A DNA stretch of 64,000 bases. Source: Amphibalanus amphitrite. Its lineage: Eukaryota; Arthropoda; Thecostraca; Balanomorpha; Balanidae. The translations under genes were made by a program, and so were the position numbers. The stretch is taken from positions 1 through 64,000 of the forward strand of contig NW_024881970.1 of the NCBI RefSeq assembly GCF_019059575.1. Reading direction: 5' to 3'. Of the stretch, positions 56,501 through 64,000 are shown piece after piece (positions within the stretch are counted from its first letter, which is position 1; each line of letters starts with the position of its first letter). Under the pieces are notes generated by a model. The model was not told where the DNA came from and did no database searches. It worked only from the letters and a program-made list of their open reading frames with translations.

Positions 56501-57720
56501 CGCCGCTGAGGGGGTCTCCTGTCCGCGCGGCGCGTCACATTGCGTCCATCCAGCGCCGGCCGCGGAGAGAAGTCAATCGATGTGTCGTTGAGCGAGGCGC
56601 GTGGCGTGCGAGCGATGGCGGTCTGGGAATCAGGCAGTTCGGCGCGCTCGAGCATCGAGTCCAGCTCGCGCTCGATGGCGGAGCACTCGAGCACGTGGTC
56701 GGCGCGCATAGGGCTGGAGGTGAGCGGTCCGGTGCGGCTGGCCAGCGACAGGTCGGCGCAGCTGGCCGACACGGAGCGGTGCTCCTCCACGACCTGCAGG
56801 CTGCAGCGAGACAGCCGTGTCTTGGCAGGCGTGTGACCGGCGCGCGCCCGCGACCGAGACACGGACAGCGTCGAGCTCGACGCGGCCTCGCTGGTGGTCA
56901 GGATGGGCTTGGGCAGCGTGCCGTCGCCCGCACTGTGCGTCGCGCGCCGCGCCGGACTGCCGCCGCGCATCATCTTGGTCAGAGTCCGCGCGATCGAGCG
57001 CTTCTCGAACCGAACGCGCCGCTCGCGTTTCTGTTCATCACTCTGTGAGTCGCAGTTTGACTCGCCCGAGTCGGAAAATCCCGAGTCCTGGCTGCGCTGG
57101 CTGGTCGGCGAGCCGAGCAGCTTGTGACGCGCCTCGGGCTTGTAGTCGGCCTGGCAGTCGAGCAGGCTCTTCTGCTCCAGGTTCTGCGAGCGGCAGAAGA
57201 AGTCGATACCCCTGCTGTTGTAGGCGCGCACATTCTCGATCCCACACGTGGTCGTGCTGTTGCTCTTGGGGAAGCACTTGTCGGCAGCGCTGCCGGCGTT
57301 GGCGAGCGGCTGCCACAGGTTGGCCGGGGCCTCTGTTATGGAGCTCATCTTGGCGACCGAGGCTATCTCCAGCTCCAGCTGCGGCGCTCCGAACTCGAAC
57401 AGCTTCCTGCGCGTGCCGCGCTGCTGCTGCTGTCGGCGCGCCCTCTGCTGCGGCGATATGCCCACCGCGGCGGCGTGGCTCGGCTGCGGCGGCGGCGGCG
57501 GCTGCGGCGGGACGTGCGCCCCGTTCAGCGGGTGCCGGTAGACTGGCGCCCGCTCCGGCCGCACCGCCAGACACGAGTCGGAGCGACTGTGGCGGCCGGC
57601 GGCGGCCGGGTCCAGCGCGCCGGCGCGCCGCTCGCCGAACACCGGCTTCACGGGCGGGCTGTGCAGCGCCGCGTCCCGCAGCCGGCTGTAGTTGAGCGGA
57701 CTCGGCCGCACAGCGCTCAT
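47551..57720 (-). CDS. insc: Inscuteable, spindle-orientation adaptor
   Basis: Adaptor that links the Par3/Par6/aPKC polarity complex to Pins/LGN at the cortex and orients the spindle in asymmetric division. Eight coding exons: 57720-56318, 53920-53723, 53320-53032, 52408-52172, 49997-49826, 49551-49376, 48648-48343 and 47682-47551. They total 2913 bases, 970 residues, and every junction is GT-AG with agreeing phase. Residues 1-467 (exon 1) are long, Ser/Arg-rich and probably disordered (QDSGFSDSGESNCDSQ near the middle). Exon 2 opens with the Pins/LGN-binding peptide (SVRHWLHQ, then ECMNTLQSKSV). Residues 535-927 form Armadillo-like repeats (RPQALRALATLCCV, ECAGVIAQVTSP, LLASAALANLTFL, VATILANM, ERVQQKAAIALSRL, SDGVLVACL). 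The end is LLETFLLCSSKQESYV, a PDZ ligand like the vertebrate ESFV. CCATTCCAG just upstream of the ATG may be an acceptor for a 5' UTR exon. Confidence 0.96.
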
Positions 57721-60700
57721 CGTGGCGCTGGAATGGCGGAGAGGGGCTGTCAGTACAGTGCACCGATCGGTGGAGATTCAGCGGGTCAAACATACGTGTA
57801 ATCACACTGCACTGGGACCGAAACGTCAACAGCAATGGAGTAGAGAGACGGCTGTCTAATTGTCGATGCCGATCACTAACGTAGCCAGTGGATTTTTGTC
57901 GCAATCACAGACAGCTCTCGTCAGTACTTGTAGGCTAAATCGGTACATCAGTTATAAGCTTTTCCGGCCATGAATATGTCCACGACCATTTATACGGCGA
58001 TCGTGGTCATGGTCGTGGTTAGATGACAGAGTCGTTGACAAGGCTGCGGTTTGAGTACATAATGGGTGAGAGGTGAATTGACTGAGGACAAGAAGCTAAG
58101 AGGTGAAATGACGAGATGCTCAGAGCTCAAAACTAAACTGACTGGCGCCCGCAGGTCCAGTAAGAAAATGATGGCTGTTGAGGTTTATAGGTGAACAAAC
58201 TGGTGACAGTGCAGCTCAGATGAATCAAATGGTAAACGATCTATTGAGGCGAAATGCCAAATGACAGTGATAAAGTAAGTTAGATGGTGACTTGATGGAT
58301 GACAGGAGGTTCAGAGACAAATTAGCTGACTAAAATCACTCCAAATTGAGCTGAACAAACTGGTTACGGGGCGGAATAAAGTAAACTGACTAATGACGAG
58401 CGGCCGTTCTCTAGAAGCGGATGTTTGTAGCTCGAGTCGCGGCCGTCGCCCCGCACCGAAGCTCCGGGCCCGCCTCTGAAGCCGCCGCCCGTCACTGGGA
58501 AGTCGCGTGTCGCCGCCGACAATTAGCATCAGCACAATGGTCTGTCGGCGTCGTATCTGATCACCATTATCGATACGCCATCGCGGCCAGCCGGTCGGTC
58601 TCACGCTATCGTCGGGCCGCATCGGTGGCCGGCGGCCACGGGCGCGCCCCTTGCAGGACAAACACTCGGCGACGGACACTCGGGGATTAAGTCACTGTCT
58701 GGGCGAAGGGCTGGGCTCGGTGAGCGCTGCCGTGAACAGGGTGGCCGGGACGGACAGGAGAGCGTGCTGGCCAGGGATCATCCGGACTGACCCGGCTCTG
58801 GTGACTGACAGGCTCAGTGTCAGTGTCCACATATCAGTGACTGAGACACTGCCTGGCTGGAGACTGACAGCCCGTCGTCCTCTGTGCCAGTGGAGTGAGG
58901 ACGATACAGGATCATCAGCCGCGTACCGTCTCAGATCCCATCCATTCGCCGAACAGCCCGTCCGTGGCGGACTCGGGACGCTATCTCGAGCGGCTCAGGC
59001 GGTCGCTGAGCTCTGCCGGTGCCAGCCTCGCCGGCGGCACGGCACCGGTCTCCGGCGGCTGCATCCGCATTGCGCCGGTGCCTACAGCACTAGTCGTTCA
59101 CGTGAGCGCGTGTCTGGGCCTGCCGCGGCCGCACGCACCGTGGGACCGGCCCGGTCTGGCGCGGCGCGGCGGTGGGGCCCAGGTGAGATCCGCCCGCCGG
59201 CCGTCCTGTCCGAACACGCATCCATCGACAGGCCGGTGACGGATGGCACCCTGACGGGCCGTCTCCGCACTCCGCGCCGCCGCCGGCCGGCCGGACCGGT
59301 ACCGTCCACAGAGAGTATGTCGCCCCGACCGGGCCATCTGTTGTCTGTCGGAGAACATGGCCCGGTGTCCAAGGTCGCACCCCGATCGCCGTGTTTGCAG
59401 AGCGATTGTCGCGGCTCGCTCTTTGGACAGTTCGCCGAATGGCACCGGCCGCGGCTGCGCCGTTCGTGAGTAGCGCCATTACGAGGTCGGTAACAAGACA
59501 TAGCGGAGATGTTTGCTGCAAAACATCAAACGGCAAAGTGGCGATGCTTGTCAAAACAGCTCAGCCGCATCGGCGAGGGCTCGGGTCGCTCTTTTTCTGC
59601 TTGTTCATCCCCTGAGCGGCTGAGCTGAGTGGTGGTGCTCTACTGGCGTTTGTCACGTGACTGCTCTTAGATGAAGGCCGAAACTGCTCTCCGACGGAAC
59701 CGGCTCCCTCTCTCCCATCCCTCTCTCCCTCTATCCGCCCATGTCCCTCTGCACCCTCGGGCAGACGAGGTCGGTCGACCCAGTTCGGGACGGCAATCGG
59801 AGGCGGCCGGCCCCGTTGAGTGCCGTCGAGGTGCCATGTTTTCTCCGACTGCGGCCGGCGTTGCGTCACCATTGCCGCACGCGCGGCCTATTTGTGTCGT
59901 TTGTCGCGGTGGCCGTCGTGATGCACGCGGTGACCTGTCGCAATGGTAGAGTTGGCCCGCCCTCTCGGCACCCCGTGCGGCGGCGGGCAGGGGCCAGCGC
60001 TGACCTGTGACCTCTGACCGGCACCTCGACCCGGTCAGTCGGTGGCTGTGGCCATAGGAGTGATCTGAGAGGAATGTGATTGTTAAATGTCCTCTGTCAG
60101 AGTTGATGACAGTCCCGAAAACTGCCACCGTCCCTGCCCTCCGCCCACAGGACCCGGAGCCAGTGGGTCTCGGCCCCAGCCCGACCGAGCGCCGGCCGCG
60201 CCGATGGGCCATGTTTGAATTTTGGCCGGTGCCAGCTGTGACTCCGCCGGACAGCGTGGTCCATCCGTCCGTCCCAGATGGAATTGGAGAGCAGGACCGT
60301 TTAACGGGCCGTCAGATGCGGCGTCGTCGCCGCGCGCGCGGTCGTCAATCGATTAAAGTCGCGCTGGTGGGCGGCCGATCGGACGGTTTCCCTCCGATTG
60401 GGGGCAGCTGGGGACACCTCCGGGCCCGGGCGTGCCGTATGGGGCCGGGGGAAGCGTCCCTACCGGTCACCGACGCCGAGGGATGGACTGGCGAATTACT
60501 CCTGCCAGTTTATAGCCCGTCATAATTACAGAGCCAATAGAGCACACACAGTCCGGCGTGATATACTCTGTCCGCGCCCTTGTGAGGCTGATCGTAAAGC
60601 GATAAACGAACCACTGCTCGGTTGCCGGGACTGGCGCCTCACCCGACCGGGCGTCCTGGCGCTGTCGAGTGTCGACCACTGAGACAAAGCTCAGCAGTCA

Positions 60701-63700
60701 ACGTTCTAAACTTAGTAAAGTAACCTTAGTGTAAGCAGGTCGAGTGACTGTTTCGCAGCTTACCTCGGCGGTTCCAGCTACTGGAGAGGCCGGGCGCTGT
60801 GTACGCCGCTAAGCCATGTCTTTATTTGTCAGCGGGCGACAGGGTGATGAACAACATTGGCTCCCGGCCGCATAAATGACCCACAAATAGCCCGTATCGC
60901 ATCTAGGAGGGACAGCGAACATGCCGACTGGACGCAATGCTGTCCGCGCTGACAGCCAGAATCAATAGGCAGTGACGGGCATTATACATTTGAACGGCTC
61001 CTCCGGGAACAAGGAACTGGCAGCGGAATTTGAATCGTTTTCAAATGGATTCCATCCCGGCTCGGTCCAGCTCGACTAGAGGCCTCGTCGGGGGATGGCC
61101 GAAATGCCGGGGCCGGGAATGTGTCGAGGGGCCGATTTGTATCCGGGCAATTACACGGACAGAGCTCGGACAGTCGCACAAAGGCTGCTCCCCGGTCACC
61201 TCATAACTCAAAGGCTGGCCAGCCGGGTCCGATTGAGCGGCGGCCGCACGCGCAGCCATTGAGCGCTGCCGGCCGGCCGGGCCCATTGCTCGGTGAACGG
61301 GTTCCGTTCCGGGGGCCTTTAATAAGCCACCGGTCCTTCCGCGCTCCGGCCGAGAGGCGGCGCGCCGCGCGACGGGGAGCCGCCCGAGCGAACAGATGTG
61401 CGTCCGTTTAAAGGGCGCTCCGGCATCAAAGCAGCGCCTTGATCCGCGATCGAGGCCCATTGTGCGCGGCCGGTGCGCCACAATGCGCGCTGGCAGTGCG
61501 TCACAATGGTCTCCAACGGCCGGCGCCGACGGTCTGTTTACTTTCCAGATGGACGGAATGTGCCGAATCAAAGGCGGCCACCACTGGGAGGAGATACAGG
61601 TGTCACGTGTCATGGGCCAGGACATCGGAGCCCGGGCCCGCACATTGTATCCACGCGGTCGGAGACCGTGTCTACAGGCCCTTAGGGCTGAGTGCATGTT
61701 CCGAGCGAGTGCCCCCAATGATTCCCCCCCCCCCCTAACGGCCGTCTGCCTGGCGACTGTCTGCGGTCGGGCCGACCGGACGTCGGTGACGCGGCAGCAG
61801 TGCTGTCTGCTCGTGACCGGTGCCGTCCCGCCTCCCTCGTTAGGCCGGCAGGCGTGGCCGTGACCGAGTCCAGCTCCAGCCCGGCGACCCACCGGCCGAC
61901 CTCGTAAAGACCCGACCGCCTCCGTCTCTGACCTCAGATGTGACACCACGAGACACGGGATCGGGGCGCGGGGAAAATAACAACAAACACGCCCAGAGAC
62001 CAACGCCTGGGACAGGCAAACAAATAGCAGCATACAGAGATATCAGGGACCACGGGCATAGCAAATAACAGCAAATAGACATTAAAGACTGCAGTCACAA
62101 CATGCTAAATAACGGACACAAACAAGCACTTCGAGTTTGTCATACTTCTTGCGCCATGCGCGGCGCTAAAAAGGTGTCTTTTCCCCAAACGGATCGACAA
62201 AAATACATCGCAATAGCATAAACTGAGAACTGTTGCATTGAGCTCTGGGAGCCTGCTCGTATTTGCTTATCGCGCCTTCGGAGAAGCGCCTGGCGACAGC
62301 GCGGCACAGGTCGCGGTTGTGTATTTTTACCGCGCCGGCCGGGGCAACGCCCGGCGACTCGTGAGCCAATGGACGGCACGATCGGGGCCGATACGGGCCA
62401 GTGTCATCAAGGCACCGTGTAATGGGCCATTAACGGAGGCCGATAAGGCTGCGGCCCCGGCTGTTAGCGCGACTGTTGTCTCAAATTCTCAACGTCCGTG
62501 TAAAAATGCCGCCTGACCGTGGGCTGCCGGTCGGCCGGTTCAGAAGCGGAAATATTGCCGAAGCTTGTCAATCACCAATCGTTAATTGGTACGTCCATGG
62601 GTGGCACCTGGTTTACCGAGTTCATAAACCGGTTCGGTCGGAAAATATCCGACATTTTTGTAAATGATTCCGACCGCATCACAGCCTATTTAGATAACAA
62701 CAATATTTATGTCGTAACTTTGATGGGATATTTTTAATTACTACTTGACCGTTAAGGATGTGTGACAACAATGTTTCTTCGAACCAATTTATGCCCGATC
62801 GGCTGTCACGCCATACTCAGTCGTAATCCCACGTCACACTCCACTCACCTGAACTATCAGATCACCCTGGTTCGCCGAGATACGTGTTCAGGACAGCTGT
62901 TGGCACCGCTGCACACTCCGAGCGTCCCCCTCAGACTGCGCCTGAGAGCGGAGCGCGTGCTGTCTCTCCCTCCTCCCCTATATCCCGCCCTGCCCAGATG
63001 CAGGGGGAGGGCCGCGCTCGATCTCAATAGGCCCGGTCCGCCGTGGGACGGCCGATCAGGGTGCCGGTCATTGGTCCCTCCCTCTGGTCCCGGGACCGGG
63101 ACGTGATCGGGACCATTGGGCCGGAGAGGGACCGATGGACGGACCGACGAGCGCCGGCTCTAGGTTCCAGTCAACGGCACTCGACAGACAAAATATCCAC
63201 CCGGCTTGACCAAAACTAACCCCCGTTTCGATCCAGTCTGAACCCTGAAGCTCGACCAAGACCAGGTCTAGCACTGCTGTTACAACGATTAATTCGTATA
63301 AACGTACGATATAACTGTGGCTGAGGAAAGTCCAGCCGACACCCGAAGGACGGCCACACCAGTGAAGGGCTAAGGACCAGACATAAAATAAACCCACGAC
63401 ACAACCAAAAATCGCCGCCAAAATGGGCCGTTTTTATTGTTGGTACGACTCGGTACCTGTCACGAACAGCACCACGCTCTGTGACATGAGGACAAGGAAG
63501 CTTATCCACCCTGAGACCCGCGCTTTGGGGCCACTCATTCTGTCCTAAGCATGACAAGAGCGCTGCAATCTCGGCTCAGGCCGTAATCCTGCCTGCGGGC
63601 CGGGCTGCGGTCGCACGCGCAGGCCGTTCCTTTTCGGGGTGGCTCACACCGGATCGGCGCGGATATATCCTGCCCCTGTCTGTGAGTCCGATTGAACAGA

Positions 63701-64000
63701 GCCGGAGCTGCCGAGGTGATCAGCGAGCTCCAAACGGTCGGCGGGCGAGGTTTTTCTTATCTCCACCCCCCGCGCGCACACGGAACGCACACCGAACGCA
63801 CACGGTGTGGTCCGGTTCTCCCGGATACCGGCGTGCCGTGCGCGCGTGCCGCCGCTGCCATCAGGTCAAGGTGGCCGCCGGCCGGCGGGCGGCAACCAGC
63901 TCACGCCCTCACACACTCGGCGTGAATGGCTAATCGGCAGCGCTTCTGGGCGTGCTGCCGCCGGCTCCAGGGCCGAAAATACGAGCGGCATCAAGGCTGG
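57721..64000. other. GC-rich region upstream of Inscuteable, no supportable gene
   Basis: The DNA is very rich in CpG, CCGG and GGCCGG words. Long open frames exist on both strands (for example 58651-59469 and 62033-61041), but they are compositional: overlapping frames are equally open and none shows a conserved motif. The stretch probably holds Inscuteable 5' UTR exon(s), promoter and regulatory DNA. A poly-C run of 12 lies near 61724-61735. Nothing more specific can be supported. Confidence 0.5.

Noticed and set aside
58651..59469. 272-residue open frame on the plus strand upstream of Inscuteable
   Set aside because: The region is so GC-rich that stop codons are rare in all frames; the antisense frames are equally open and no domain or exon-like structure is visible.
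61041..62033. 330-residue open frame on the minus strand
   Set aside because: Same compositional effect; the residues are Arg/Pro/Gly/Ala-heavy, with overlapping frames on both strands and no recognisable motif.

Overview
This is animal nuclear DNA, most likely from an arthropod and plausibly a crustacean. Genes are split by GT-AG introns and the non-coding DNA is full of transposable elements. The PP2C phosphatase and Inscuteable resemble their insect counterparts most closely, by memory of those families rather than by a search. I cannot name the species.

Eight conserved single-copy-type genes can be assembled exon by exon: EDEM2 (minus strand, 5' part only, cut by the left edge), ANAPC10 (minus, 15679-9439), TIMM8 (plus, 26529-27099), clathrin light chain (minus, 33769-27806), POLR1D/RPAC2 (plus, 34780-35356), VPS41 (minus, 38870-36303, intronless), a fly CG17746-type PP2C phosphatase (plus, 42320-45206) and Inscuteable (minus, 57720-47551, eight coding exons, 970 residues). 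In every complete multi-exon model the splice phases agree and the exon lengths sum to a multiple of three. Their roles are ER glycoprotein disposal, anaphase promotion, mitochondrial import, vesicle coats, RNA polymerases I/III, endolysosomal tethering, dephosphorylation and spindle orientation. They look like ordinary neighbours, not a pathway cluster.

The rest is largely mobile DNA. A BEL/Pao LTR retrotransposon (17398-25454) has near-identical 683-bp LTRs, a 5-bp target duplication and one uninterrupted gag-pol frame. A hAT transposon (9810-12335) lies in ANAPC10 intron 2 with a perfect 8-bp duplication and a transposase with a single frameshift. ANAPC10 intron 1 holds a decayed non-LTR retrotransposon tail, itself split by a 154-bp MITE. 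The 2.2-8.1 kb intergenic stretch holds inverted-repeat elements, including a fold-back element with perfect 166-bp arms, each carrying a hammerhead-ribozyme-like core.

Base composition changes across the window. The left half is AT-rich outside exons; from about 47 kb, and strongly from about 50 kb to the right edge, the DNA is GC- and CpG-rich. The last 6.3 kb, upstream of Inscuteable, shows no gene I can support. No clearly new multi-gene system was found. The best leads are the hammerhead-like fold-back element, MITEs with CWG-type target duplications, intronless VPS41, and the young BEL and hAT copies.
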